Positions 26,031 through 34,780 of a stretch of 64,000 nt of DNA are shown in pieces (the stretch's first letter is position 1; every line of letters starts with the position of its first letter). This stretch comes from Bradyrhizobium barranii subsp. apii (GTDB lineage Bacteria; Pseudomonadota; Alphaproteobacteria; Rhizobiales; Xanthobacteraceae), in the NCBI RefSeq assembly GCF_011516635.5, contig NZ_CP096255.1, positions 6,198,501-6,262,500 on the forward strand, in the 5' to 3' direction. A program made the translations under genes and the position numbers. The notes under the pieces are model-generated. The model was not told the DNA's origin, did not search any database, and saw nothing but the letters and a program-made list of their open reading frames with translations.

Positions 26031-26822
26031 ATGGAAGATCAGACCAAAAGCAATATCACCAGCGAGAGCAAGGTCCCCGAGGTCACGCTCGGTTTCTGGA
26101 TCATCAAGATCGCCGCCACCACGCTCGGCGAGACCGGCGGTGACACCGTCACCATGACGCTGAACTGGGGCTATCTGGCCGGGGCCTGCCTGTTCCTCGC
26201 GGCCATGATCGTGCTGGTCGCGGCGCAGGTCTGCGCGCGCAAATTCCATCCGGCACTGTATTGGGCCACCATCGTCGCATCGACCACCTTCGGCACCACG
26301 ATGGCCGACTTCGCCGACCGCTCGCTCGGCATCGGCTATACCGGCGGCTCGACGCTGCTGCTCACTTGTCTCGTGCTGGTGCTCGGCCTCTGGTATCGCG
26401 CCGAGGGAACGATCTCGGTCAACAGCGTCAGCACACCGCGCGTTGAGGCGTTCTATTGGGGCGCGATCACCTTTTCACAAACACTGGGTACTGCGCTCGG
26501 CGACTGGATCGCGGATACCGGGGATATGGGCTATCGCGGTGGCGCACTGATCTTCGCGGCCGGACTCGCCGTTATCGCAGCACTTTACTTCTGGACGCGC
26601 GTCTCACGCGTCACGCTGTTCTGGGCCGCCTTCATCTTGACGCGTCCGCTGGGTGCGACCGTCGGCGACTTTCTCGACAAGCCGCTCGACCACGGCGGCC
26701 TGGCGCTGAGCCGGCCGCTGGCCTCGGTCGTGATCGCAGCTTTTATGCTGGTGTGCCTGCTGCTGCTCCCGCAACGCGCGGGGCAGCATCCCGGCGACGC
26801 CCCGACGCCGGAGCAAGCCTGA
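26031..26822 (+). CDS. COG4705 membrane protein, copy 2
   Basis: 263 residues, about eight membrane helices, intact. Four copies of a T/P-L/F-G-x-(T/A)-x-x-D motif stand at residues 31-38, 86-93, 151-158 and 206-213, spaced 55, 65 and 55, which points to an internal duplication of a two-motif unit. Conserved acids inside helices suggest an ion-conducting role, but no substrate is known for the family. It is homologous along its length to the frameshifted copy 1, 530 bp upstream. Confidence 0.82.
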   Translation: MEDQTKSNITSESKVPEVTLGFWIIKIAATTLGETGGDTVTMTLNWGYLAGACLFLAAMIVLVAAQVCARKFHPALYWATIVASTTFGTTMADFADRSLGIGYTGGSTLLLTCLVLVLGLWYRAEGTISVNSVSTPRVEAFYWGAITFSQTLGTALGDWIADTGDMGYRGGALIFAAGLAVIAALYFWTRVSRVTLFWAAFILTRPLGATVGDFLDKPLDHGGLALSRPLASVVIAAFMLVCLLLLPQRAGQHPGDAPTPEQA

Positions 26823-26833
26823 ATGGCCGAACG

Positions 26834-27097
26834 TTAGCGAATGATCGTCGTCAGAGACGAGTAGCGCCGGTTCGGCTTGGCCTCGCCCGGCGCAAACTGC
26901 GCGAAGGCCTCGCTGACGCGGACCGCCGGCGGCGTGTCGCTGGCGAAGTGGAATTCCTTCGGCCGCGGCGCGTAGAAGCTGGCGCTGTAATAGGCGTCGA
27001 CGAAACGCGCCTCGCCGACGCCAAACAATGCGTCGCAGACGAACAGGAGCGCGTAGACTCCCGCAACCGCCGCAACGATCTCCCTGAGAACAGACAT
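26834..27097 (-). CDS. Small exported or membrane-anchored protein of unknown function
   Basis: 87 residues from ATG 27097 (MSVLREIVAAVAGVYALLF); the open frame starts 45 bp earlier. One N-terminal hydrophobic helix, then a hydrophilic part with DAYYSASFYAPRPKEFHF. No domain recognised. It converges on COG4705 copy 2 with a 11-bp gap. Confidence 0.65.
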   Translation of the reverse strand: MSVLREIVAAVAGVYALLFVCDALFGVGEARFVDAYYSASFYAPRPKEFHFASDTPPAVRVSEAFAQFAPGEAKPNRRYSSLTTIIR

Positions 27098-27231
27098 GTC
27101 GATGCCCCAACCTTTTGCAGGCAGGATGCACGCCGGCTCCAAAGTGGAGGTTTAAGGCAGCAGCCTTCTTGTCCGCAGGGTTTGCCGCCGCTGAGCGGAA
27201 TGCAGACAATTTTATCGATGTCGAAAAGGGA

Positions 27232-27259
27232 GCCCGCCTGACCGGATGATCAGGCGGGC
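27232..27259 (-). terminator. Intrinsic terminator of the aldehyde dehydrogenase gene
   Basis: Perfect 10-bp stem GCCCGCCTGA / TCAGGCGGGC with an 8-base loop; on the minus strand it is followed by TCCCTTTTC. It lies 25 bp past the stop codon. Confidence 0.75.
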
Positions 27260-27284
27260 CCAGGATTGGCCGATCGGGAGGTTA

Positions 27285-28772
27285 TCAGACGGCCAGATTC
27301 ATCCAGACAGCCTTGGGCTCGGTGAAATTGTCGAGCGCGGCGGTGCCGTGCTCACGGCCGAGGCCGGAGTCGCGCTCGCCGCCCCATGGCAGGCGCACGT
27401 CGGTGTAGCCATAGGTGTTCATCCAGACCGTGCCCGCACGCGCCCGCTTGGCGAAGCGCTGGAGCTTGCCGATGTCGCGGCTCCAGACGCCGGCCGCGAG
27501 GCTGTAGGCCGTGCCGTTGGCGATCCTGAGCGCGTAGGCCTCGTCCTTGAACTTGATGACGCTGACAACGGGGCCAAAGATCTCCTCCTGCGAGATCCGC
27601 ATCTCGTGCGCGACGCCTGCGAACACCGCGGGGCTGATGAAATAGCCGCGATCTCCGACTTTCTCGCCGCCGGTGACGAGGGTCGCCCCCTCCTTTTGGC
27701 CGATGTCGACATAGTCGAGGATCGACTTCATCTGCTTCTCGGAGATGACGGGGCCGAGCACCGTCTTGCGATCGAGCGGATCGCCGATCCTGAGCGACTT
27801 TGCGCGCGCCGCGAGACGCTCGACGACCTCGTCATAAGCCTTCTCCTGCACCAGCACGCGGGAGCCGGCCGAGCACACCTGGCCGGCATTGAAGAAGATG
27901 CCTGAGGCCGCAGCCTTGGACGCCGCTTCGAGATCGGCATCGTCAAAGATGACGTTGGCCGACTTGCCGCCGAGCTCGAGCGAGACGCGCTTGAAGTTGC
28001 TGGCCGCGCCCTTCATGATTCCGCGGCCGACGCCGGGCGAACCGGTGAAGGTGACCTTGTCAACGTCAGGATGATTGACCAGCGCGTCGCCGACGACCCG
28101 GCCCGGACCGGTGACAACGTTGAAGACGCCCGCCGGCAGGCCCGCCTCGAGCGCGAGCTCGGCGATGCGCAGCGCCGACAGCGAGGTCAGCTCGGCCGGC
28201 TTCATCACGATGGTGCAGCCGCAGGCCAGCGCCGGCGCGAGCTTCCACATGCCGATCATCAGCGGGAAATTCCACGGCACGATCGCCGCGACCACGCCGA
28301 CCGGCTCACGCACGGTATAAGTCAACGCATCGTCACGTACCGGCACGACGTCGCCGCTGATCTTGTCGGCCCAGCCGGCGTAGTAGATCAGCGTGTCGAC
28401 GGCGGCCGGAAAATCCTGGCGCGTCGTCGCTGAGATCGGCTTGCCGGCATCGATCGACTCGAGTTCGATGATTTCTTCCGCGTGTGCCTTAAGCAGATCC
28501 GCCCAGCGCAGCAGGATCTGGCCGCGCTCCGAGGCGCGCATCGTACGCCACGGGCCTTCGAACGCGCGCCGCGCGGCGGCGACCGCATGCTCGACATCGG
28601 CCTCGCCGCCTTCGGCGACGACGGCGATGACCTGCCCGGTGGCGGGATTGAGGGATTTGAAGGTACGGCCGGAGCTGGCGGGGACGCGGCGGCCGTCGAT
28701 GAGCAGATGCTGCGGCCGGGCCATGAATTCGGTGGCCGGAGAGTGCGCAAAGTCATATGCAACGGACATCAT
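27285..28772 (-). CDS. NAD(P)-dependent aldehyde dehydrogenase
   Basis: 495 residues, full-length for the ALDH superfamily. Catalytic C300 (GQVCSAG) and general base E266 (LELGGK) are present, with the PWNFP and FTGS cofactor motifs. It oxidises an aldehyde to an acid; similarity to betaine- and phenylacetaldehyde-type enzymes is general and the substrate is open. An AGGAGA site precedes two consecutive ATG codons. It is divergent from a regulator across a region with a perfect palindrome, so substrate-responsive control is likely. Confidence 0.9.
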   Translation of the reverse strand: MMSVAYDFAHSPATEFMARPQHLLIDGRRVPASSGRTFKSLNPATGQVIAVVAEGGEADVEHAVAAARRAFEGPWRTMRASERGQILLRWADLLKAHAEEIIELESIDAGKPISATTRQDFPAAVDTLIYYAGWADKISGDVVPVRDDALTYTVREPVGVVAAIVPWNFPLMIGMWKLAPALACGCTIVMKPAELTSLSALRIAELALEAGLPAGVFNVVTGPGRVVGDALVNHPDVDKVTFTGSPGVGRGIMKGAASNFKRVSLELGGKSANVIFDDADLEAASKAAASGIFFNAGQVCSAGSRVLVQEKAYDEVVERLAARAKSLRIGDPLDRKTVLGPVISEKQMKSILDYVDIGQKEGATLVTGGEKVGDRGYFISPAVFAGVAHEMRISQEEIFGPVVSVIKFKDEAYALRIANGTAYSLAAGVWSRDIGKLQRFAKRARAGTVWMNTYGYTDVRLPWGGERDSGLGREHGTAALDNFTEPKAVWMNLAV

Positions 28773-28783
28773 ATTTCTCCTGT

Positions 28784-28797
28784 TCTGGTATACCAGA
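28784..28797. promoter_or_regulatory. Perfect 14-bp palindrome, candidate operator
   Basis: TCTGGTATACCAGA, immediately upstream of the aldehyde dehydrogenase ribosome site and 84 bp before the divergent regulator gene. A bound protein here would block the promoter or early transcription. Confidence 0.65.
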
Positions 28798-28881
28798 CTA
28801 GGCGCCTATCGGCCGGAGTAAATATGATATGGTTTGCAAATGGACGTCCCATATATGAAGCGAAGTTCATAAGGAAGACCC

Positions 28882-29964
28882 ATGCTTCAGATCGAGATCG
28901 AGGCTGTCTGGCGGTTTCGCCGGGAAGGCAATCCGCGCACCGTGGTGGTGATGCTCGGCGTGCTCAACGAAATCCGGAAGACCGGGAAGATCACGAGTGC
29001 GGCCAGCGATGCGCACCTGTCCTACCGGCACGTCTGGAATCTGATCGAGCAATGGTCGGAGTTCTTCGGAACCCCTCTGGTCGAAACCCAGCGCGGCAGA
29101 GGCTCGAAACTCACGCCATTCGGCGAGCGGTTGGTGTGGGCCGGCGAGCGCATGCAGGCCCGGCTCGGGCCGCAGCTCGAAAACCTGGCACAGGAGCTGG
29201 CGAGCGAGATCAAGCCGTTCCTCGAACAGCGCCCTTCGGTGATCCGCGTTCATGCCAGCCACGGCTTTGCCGTGGCAAAGCTGCGCGAATTCCTCGACCG
29301 CGAGCCCGGCATCGGCGTCGACCTGCGCTATGTCAGCAACCAGCATTCGCTGGTCGCGCTGGCGCAGGGCGCCTGCGATCTCTCGGGCCTGCATCTGCCG
29401 CACGGCGCGTTGCGGGCCCAGGGCATCAAGGCTGCGCGCGAATGGCTCGACCCGCGCGAGGATCGCATCATCAGTTTCGTCACGCGCGAGATGGGGCTGA
29501 TGGTCGCGCGCAGCAATCCGCTGCGCATCGCTTCGCTTCAAGACCTCACCGGACCAAAAGTCCGCTTCGTCAACCGCGACCATGATTCCGGCACGCGGCT
29601 GTTGTTCGACCAGCTGCTTGCCGCGAACGGCATCGACGAGAGCAAGATCAACGGCGCGCAGCAGATCGAGTTCACACACGCGGCCGTCGCGGCCTATGTC
29701 GCGAGCGGCATGGCGGATGCGAGTTTTGGTGTCGAGGCGGCCGCCCGCCACTTCGGCCTCGATTTCATCCGCATCCTCACCGAGGATTATTTCTTCGTCT
29801 GCAAGCGCGCCTTCCTCGATACCGGGCCGATGCAGCGCATCCTGGAGATCATGCGTAGCGCCGATTTCCGCGCCGCCGTCGCCACCCTGCCCGGCTACGT
29901 GCCGTCGGATACCGGCAACGTAACCGGCGTGAAAGCGTTTCTGGAGCTGCACGCCGTGCGATGA
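28882..29964 (+). CDS. ModE-type HTH regulator with periplasmic-binding-protein-like sensor domain
   Basis: 360 residues. The N-terminal winged HTH (about 1-105) has the ModE/LysR-like KITSAASDAHLSYRHVWNLI helices and a GSKLTPFGERL wing; the rest (about 125-350) is a PBP-like ligand-binding domain like that of molybdate or LysR-substrate sensors. It probably controls the divergent aldehyde dehydrogenase in response to a small ligand. AAGGAAG precedes the ATG. There is no separate MOP domain, so it is not a classical ModE. Confidence 0.85.
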   Translation: MLQIEIEAVWRFRREGNPRTVVVMLGVLNEIRKTGKITSAASDAHLSYRHVWNLIEQWSEFFGTPLVETQRGRGSKLTPFGERLVWAGERMQARLGPQLENLAQELASEIKPFLEQRPSVIRVHASHGFAVAKLREFLDREPGIGVDLRYVSNQHSLVALAQGACDLSGLHLPHGALRAQGIKAAREWLDPREDRIISFVTREMGLMVARSNPLRIASLQDLTGPKVRFVNRDHDSGTRLLFDQLLAANGIDESKINGAQQIEFTHAAVAAYVASGMADASFGVEAAARHFGLDFIRILTEDYFFVCKRAFLDTGPMQRILEIMRSADFRAAVATLPGYVPSDTGNVTGVKAFLELHAVR

Positions 29965-29977
29965 TGCTCGGCTCGGC

Positions 29978-30070
29978 GACGATCTCACGTCCGGCCGCTG
30001 GGACGCGCGGTACGGGCACTATCGGCAGCGTCCGACCTTCGTCGGTTCGCTCAAGCTGATCGTCAACCAC
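29978..30070 (+). pseudogene. Possible relic: C-terminal end of a SAM-dependent methyltransferase
   Basis: Just after the regulator stop one frame reads DDLTSGRWDARYGHYR and then VGSLKLIV, which resembles the usual carboxyl end of small class I methyltransferases. There is no start and no upstream body. The reading rests on pattern memory only. Confidence 0.35.
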
Positions 30071-30090
30071 ATCTGCCCCGGCGCGGCACC

Positions 30091-30882
30091 TTATTGCCGA
30101 GCGCTCGGACTCAGCAGGCAAGCCGCAAGCTCGGTGCGGTTGTGCACGCCGAAGCGTCGGCACAGGTTCGCGACGTGCTCCTTCACGGTCTGATCGGAAA
30201 TCCCCATCTCGCGGGCGATTTCCTTGTTGGTCTGGCCGCGGCAGACCCGGATCGCGACGTCCGCGGACCGTGGCGGAAGCGATGCCGAGAGCGTCGCCAC
30301 CGGCGTCGTTGCCGGCTCGGGGACCCGGATTGCGGCAGGATGGGCGTCGATCGCGCCCGCGTTCGTCATGTTGGTCAAAGCGAGCGAGCCGGCCCGACAC
30401 AGCATCTCCATGCGCTGCCGCGACCGCATCGTGTAGGGCGCGTCCGTATCGGTCGTCGCCGTAAACAGCACGCCGACGATCTTCTGCCCGCACCACAACG
30501 GGCCGCCCATGTTGTATGCAAAGCCCCACTCGTGCAGCATCTCGAAGGACGGACTGTGCCGCCATTGCTGCGGACCGATCACCGTTTCGCCGTCGACCGC
30601 GCGGCCTTGGGTCATGATGCAGTCGAGCACGGGGTCGCGCTTCCAGAAGCCGGCCCTGTAATTGTCGAGCAGGCCTTCTGCGACGTGCCGGCTGTAGACC
30701 AGTTCCGGTTCGAGCCCGTCGAGCAAATAGAGGCCGACGGTCGGCGATCCCGTCAATTCCGTGATCGCCGAGCAGCAGGCAATGCCAAGCGCGCGCACCG
30801 AGCGGCTCTCGGCGATGGACATCAGCCGATCTGCGAGCTGGCGCTCGGGCAGACCATCCAAATGCTCCTGCTCGGCTCTCAC
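30091..30882 (-). CDS. GAF-like sensor with LuxR-type HTH
   Basis: About 263 residues. The N-terminal two thirds resemble a GAF-type sensor (GPLWCGQKIVGVLFTATTD); the C-terminal HTH reads ICRGQ-style VCRGQTNKEIAREMGISDQ, then TVKEHVANLCRRFGVHNRTEL, a clear LuxR/FixJ domain. The GTG at 30882 has GAGGAG at good spacing; a GTG at 30888 is also open. No autoinducer-binding signature is visible. It faces away from the flavin monooxygenase operon, from which an insertion sequence now separates it. Confidence 0.85.
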   Translation of the reverse strand: MRAEQEHLDGLPERQLADRLMSIAESRSVRALGIACCSAITELTGSPTVGLYLLDGLEPELVYSRHVAEGLLDNYRAGFWKRDPVLDCIMTQGRAVDGETVIGPQQWRHSPSFEMLHEWGFAYNMGGPLWCGQKIVGVLFTATTDTDAPYTMRSRQRMEMLCRAGSLALTNMTNAGAIDAHPAAIRVPEPATTPVATLSASLPPRSADVAIRVCRGQTNKEIAREMGISDQTVKEHVANLCRRFGVHNRTELAACLLSPSARQ

Positions 30883-31047
30883 CGCCACTCCTCGCGCGAA
30901 CGCGCGGTGCCCTCGGACACACGCGCGTCATTGCCGATTGTTATAGGCTTAAAATTTCTGCCTCGCCTGACCTTTGGTCAAGCGAAAAGAAGCGGCAAAA
31001 CACTGCTCTCCCGGCCCAGCTTTGCGGCAGAGCAGCATGGCCAACAC

Positions 31048-31062
31048 CCCCCATGATGGGGG
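31048..31062. promoter_or_regulatory. Palindrome CCCCCAT-G-ATGGGGG
   Basis: A 15-bp perfect palindrome around one central base, 24 bp outside the left end of the IS element and in the control region of the LuxR-type gene. Candidate regulator site. Confidence 0.45.
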
Positions 31063-31086
31063 ATTGCTGCTTTGGCCGCCTCATCT

Positions 31087-32716
31087 CTAGCCCGATCTAT
31101 TCACGAGAGCACGGTCGTTCTTGACGTCTGACTGGGGCTGGCGGCTGGCGTGGGTGACCGTCCGGCCTTTTGTCACCGGGTTCTACATCAAGCTGTTTTG
31201 TACGCGTTGGAGGAGTGGGGCGGGTGAGCGGGCGCAGGCCCGGTCGGTTACGGGCCGAGCGGGAGCAGCGCGCCGGGCAAGCTGCGGAAGAGGTCGGCTT
31301 CGGGGCATGCCGCGGCGAACGCAAGGCGAATGCGGCTCGCGGTTTCGACGACCCGGGCTGCGATTTTCAAGAGACGAAGACGCAGCGTCGCGAACTCGGC
31401 GGCGGCCAATTCCCGGACTTTGGGAATGGCGCCGCGCACGGTAAGCATCAACCAATAAGCGGCGGTGTGGAGAACGAGACGGACCTGGTTGGCGAGCGCC
31501 GAACGGCAACTGGTGCGATCGGAGGCGAGCTGCGTCTTATGCAGCTTGATCAGATTTTCGGCTTGGCCGCGCGCGCAATACAGGCTGTCGTAGATCCACT
31601 CGGCCGAGCCGACATCGAGGCTGGTGACGACGAAGCGGATGTCGAGGCCGAGCATCGTCGCCTCAATACGGGCGACAGTGCGCCGTTCGTGATCCCAGGA
31701 CTTTGCCTTGTGGCGCGTCTCGGTATAGCCGCGCAGAACAGGCAGGTTCTCGATGGCGCGTCGCGTGCGAATGTCGTCGGCGACCTCGTCGACTTTTCTG
31801 GCGAGAGGCTTGGTACCGGACAGACCGAAGATGTAGTCGATGCCGTTGTTCTCGCACCACGTCATGGCCTCCGGCCGAGCATAGTGCCCGTCGCCACGGA
31901 ACGTAATTCGCGTCTTGTGCCACCGCGTCCGGATATGCCGTATCAGGCGGCGCAGATGGGCACGCACCTCGACGCCGCCCGGCGTCTTGCCGGGCCGCAG
32001 CACGACCGCCACGGGCCGGCTCTTCTCCGTGTCGTAGACGTGGATCGGCAGGAAGCAGCGTTCGTCATAATGAGCGTTGAACAGCGAGAGCTGCTGATGG
32101 CCGTGGACGACATCGCAGGTATCATCGATGTCGAGCGTGACGGATGCCGGCTCGCGCGGGTAGCTATCCATCCATGCGTCGACCAAAGTGTAGGTCAGTC
32201 GGATCACGTCGCGCAGGCGCGGAGCATTCTCCAGACGCGACAGCGTCGGTTGGGAACACAGATCGCGACCGCTGTCCGGCAGCCGTCCGCAGGCCAGCTT
32301 GAATGCGGGATCGGACCGCAGATGATCGAGGTCGTCGGCGTCCTCGTAGCCGCAGCAGATCGCGAACATGCGCGCGCGGAACATATCGACAAGGCTGTGC
32401 ACGACCCGCGTCGGATCGCGCCGATCCGGGAACACCCGGGCCAAATTGTCGGCCAAACCGAGACGCCGCTCGGCCATCGCCAGAAGCATCACGCCCCCAT
32501 TCGAGGTTAGGCGTCCACCATCGAAGGCAGCTGTGACTTTCTTGGCGTGAACGGCTGGAAACGAGAAGGGCAGAATCGTATCATCGGTCATGGCGGGCGT
32601 GGCGTTCGCGGTTGAGGTGATGGGGTTGGCTTCGCAACCGAATCCTACGCCGCATCAGCGCTTTACACCACGCTCGCCAGCCTCTCAGGCGCCCTCTCGC
32701 GAATAAGGCGGGCTAG
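31087..32716. mobile_element. IS1380-family insertion sequence
   Basis: 1630 bp. Imperfect 23-bp terminal inverted repeats (31087-31109 and 32694-32716) match at 19 positions and both begin CTAGCCCG. Outside them CATCT (31082-31086) and CATCC (32717-32721) look like a 5-bp target duplication with one change. It carries a single intact transposase gene. The ends and the duplication were found by eye. Confidence 0.85.
31248..32591 (-). CDS. IS1380-family transposase
   Basis: 447 residues, full length. The amino end (FDGGRLTSNGGVMLLAMAER) is characteristic of the family. Likely DDE catalytic residues are D157 (LDIDDTCD), D234 (FRGDGHYARPE) and E345 (CARGQAENLIK); this assignment is inferred. 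No frameshift or stop interrupts it, so the element may still be active. It fills most of the element, with about 160 bp and 125 bp to the ends. Confidence 0.92.
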   Translation of the reverse strand: MTDDTILPFSFPAVHAKKVTAAFDGGRLTSNGGVMLLAMAERRLGLADNLARVFPDRRDPTRVVHSLVDMFRARMFAICCGYEDADDLDHLRSDPAFKLACGRLPDSGRDLCSQPTLSRLENAPRLRDVIRLTYTLVDAWMDSYPREPASVTLDIDDTCDVVHGHQQLSLFNAHYDERCFLPIHVYDTEKSRPVAVVLRPGKTPGGVEVRAHLRRLIRHIRTRWHKTRITFRGDGHYARPEAMTWCENNGIDYIFGLSGTKPLARKVDEVADDIRTRRAIENLPVLRGYTETRHKAKSWDHERRTVARIEATMLGLDIRFVVTSLDVGSAEWIYDSLYCARGQAENLIKLHKTQLASDRTSCRSALANQVRLVLHTAAYWLMLTVRGAIPKVRELAAAEFATLRLRLLKIAARVVETASRIRLAFAAACPEADLFRSLPGALLPLGP

Positions 32717-32928
32717 CATCCCAGCCATCGGGATCGCGTAACGACGTTCGCGCGGTTCCGACGGGGACATCTCGACACCAACGCGAGCCGTTCGTCGCGC
32801 GCACCAACAGTCTTTGGCGCGTGTGGGCGGAGTCTTGCCCGCGACCGGCGTCTGTTCCGCCCGACCCAGATCTTCGCGTGCAGCAGCGTTGCGCGAAGAA
32901 CCAACAGCCCGACGTGGAGACACCGACC

Positions 32929-34161
32929 ATGAGCCCTTCCGTGCAACTCGCCGTAAAGCCTTCCGCGACCCCGACGGTGGCCGAGTTCCATGCGCGCCTC
33001 GACGCGCTGCTACCGCTGGTCGAATCCAGGGCCGCGGAGGCTGAGACACAGGGCTATCTGACTGACGACGTGGTAGCGGCGCTGCGCAAGGCCGGCATCT
33101 ACACCATGCTGTTCCCGAAGGAGGTCGGCGGCGCCGAGCTTCTGCCTTACGACGCCATGACCGTGATCGAGCGGCTCGCTTACGCACACGCCTCCGCCGG
33201 CTGGTGCGCCATCGGCAACAACATGGAAGGCACGACGCTCGCCATCTACATCGAGGACGAAGGCATCAAGAAAGTCTTCGCGGGCGGGCCCGACATTACG
33301 ATTGCCGGCAACGGCGTGCCGCGCGGCTTCGCCCGACCGGTCGATGGCGGTTACATGATCCGCGGTAACTGGGCCTATGGCAGCGGCATTCAGCACGCCG
33401 AGTGGGTCCATTCAGGCTGCTTCGTCACCGACGCATCCGGCAAGGACATGGTGTTCGGCCCGAACGGCCAGCCCAAGATCGTCGTCACCCACCATCCGCG
33501 CGCGACCATCAAGTTGATGGGCAATTGGGACGTGCTCGGCCTGCGCGCGACGGGAAGTTTCGACTACACTTTGAGCGAGGGCGACGAGTTGTTCGTGCCC
33601 ACGCACATGACCTACGATTTTGACATTGGCGCGCCGCGCCGAGGTGGTGTGCAGGGTGCACTGGGACTGGCGGGCTACAGCGCCTGGGCGCATTCCGCCT
33701 GGGCCGTCGGTGTCGGCCGCCGCATGCTCGACGAACTCGTCAAGGTGATCGTCCAGCGCCAGGATCCATTCGGCAAGTCGCGCGACAGCGCGAGCTTCAA
33801 GTTCCAGTTTGCGCAGGCTGAAGCTCGTTTCCGCGCAGCACGTGCGTTGGTCCACGAAACCTGGAAGGACGTCTCGGAGACTTGTGCCGGCGGTGAAAGT
33901 CCGTCGCTGGAGCAGATGACGATGATCAAGCTGTCATTGCGCCACGTCCACGACGTTCTGTCGGATGTCGCCACCTTCGCGCATCGCGCCGCGCGCGGCG
34001 CCTCGCTGCACAACACGCCGATGCAGCGGTTCTATCGCGACATCCATTCGGGCACGCAGCACATCCTGATGGCCGACCAGATCGTCGAAGAGTGCGGCCG
34101 TGCGCTGCTCGGCCTCCCCGGCCCTGGTGCGCAATGGACGGTCTTCGGGGTGACGGGCTGA
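32929..34161 (+). CDS. Flavin-dependent monooxygenase of the acyl-CoA dehydrogenase fold
   Basis: 410 residues from ATG 32929 (MSPSVQLAV). Architecture is acyl-CoA dehydrogenase type: N-terminal helices, a beta domain with NGVPRGFARPVDGGY and GNWDVLGLRATGSFDY, and a C-terminal helical bundle with HSGTQHILMADQIVEECGRALLG. This subgroup (HsaA, DszC and related) uses reduced flavin supplied by a separate reductase to hydroxylate substrates. An FMN reductase gene follows after 28 bp, which fits. Substrate unknown. The 212 bp between the IS end and the start show no other gene and should contain the promoter. Confidence 0.85.
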   Translation: MSPSVQLAVKPSATPTVAEFHARLDALLPLVESRAAEAETQGYLTDDVVAALRKAGIYTMLFPKEVGGAELLPYDAMTVIERLAYAHASAGWCAIGNNMEGTTLAIYIEDEGIKKVFAGGPDITIAGNGVPRGFARPVDGGYMIRGNWAYGSGIQHAEWVHSGCFVTDASGKDMVFGPNGQPKIVVTHHPRATIKLMGNWDVLGLRATGSFDYTLSEGDELFVPTHMTYDFDIGAPRRGGVQGALGLAGYSAWAHSAWAVGVGRRMLDELVKVIVQRQDPFGKSRDSASFKFQFAQAEARFRAARALVHETWKDVSETCAGGESPSLEQMTMIKLSLRHVHDVLSDVATFAHRAARGASLHNTPMQRFYRDIHSGTQHILMADQIVEECGRALLGLPGPGAQWTVFGVTG

Positions 34162-34189
34162 GCAAGCGACCAGACACGAGGGCGTCGAG

Positions 34190-34738
34190 GTGAGGACATC
34201 CCGCATCGTTGGCTTCTGCGGCAATAGTTGGCGCCCGGCGAAGTCGCGCATGCTGGTGGAAGCCGTCGCCGCCGATCTTCAGGCGCAGCATGGACTGAAG
34301 ACCACCGTCCTCGACCTTGTCGACGCCGGTTGCGGCATCGCCGGCTTCACCCGGACTGCACTCGATGACAACGCGCGCGCCGTCGTCGAGGCCATCGAAC
34401 AAGCCGACGGTCTCGTGATCGGATGCCCGGTGTTCCAGGGCTCTTATCCCGGATTGTTCAAGCACGTATTCGACTTGATCGAACCCAGCGTGCTGCGCAA
34501 CCGCCCGGTGCTGTTGACCGCGGTCGGCGGCGGCCTGCGCCACTCGCTGGTGGTCGAGCACCAGCTCCGCCCGCTGTTCGGCTTCTTCGAAGCCTGCACC
34601 GTTTCGACGGCGATCTACTCCAGCAGCGGCGAGATCGTACCGGGCGAGCCGCTCGCACCAATGACGGCCGCGCGGCTCGCCAACGCCGTCGAACAATTCG
34701 CCTCACTTCTCAGCGGTCGCCAGGAAGCCGCCGCATGA
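34190..34738 (+). CDS. NAD(P)H-dependent FMN reductase
   Basis: 182 residues starting with GTG at 34190. Flavodoxin-like fold: the FMN phosphate loop GFCGNSWRPAKSRML, then CPVFQGSYPGLFKHVFDL, as in SsuE/MsuE-type reductases that feed two-component monooxygenases. The likely partner is the monooxygenase just upstream. Start choice is uncertain because the ribosome site is poor. Confidence 0.85.
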   Translation: MRTSRIVGFCGNSWRPAKSRMLVEAVAADLQAQHGLKTTVLDLVDAGCGIAGFTRTALDDNARAVVEAIEQADGLVIGCPVFQGSYPGLFKHVFDLIEPSVLRNRPVLLTAVGGGLRHSLVVEHQLRPLFGFFEACTVSTAIYSSSGEIVPGEPLAPMTAARLANAVEQFASLLSGRQEAAA

Positions 34739-34780
34739 CTCACCAACGCCCGGCTCTGCCGCCTTCAACCGGAGACGACC

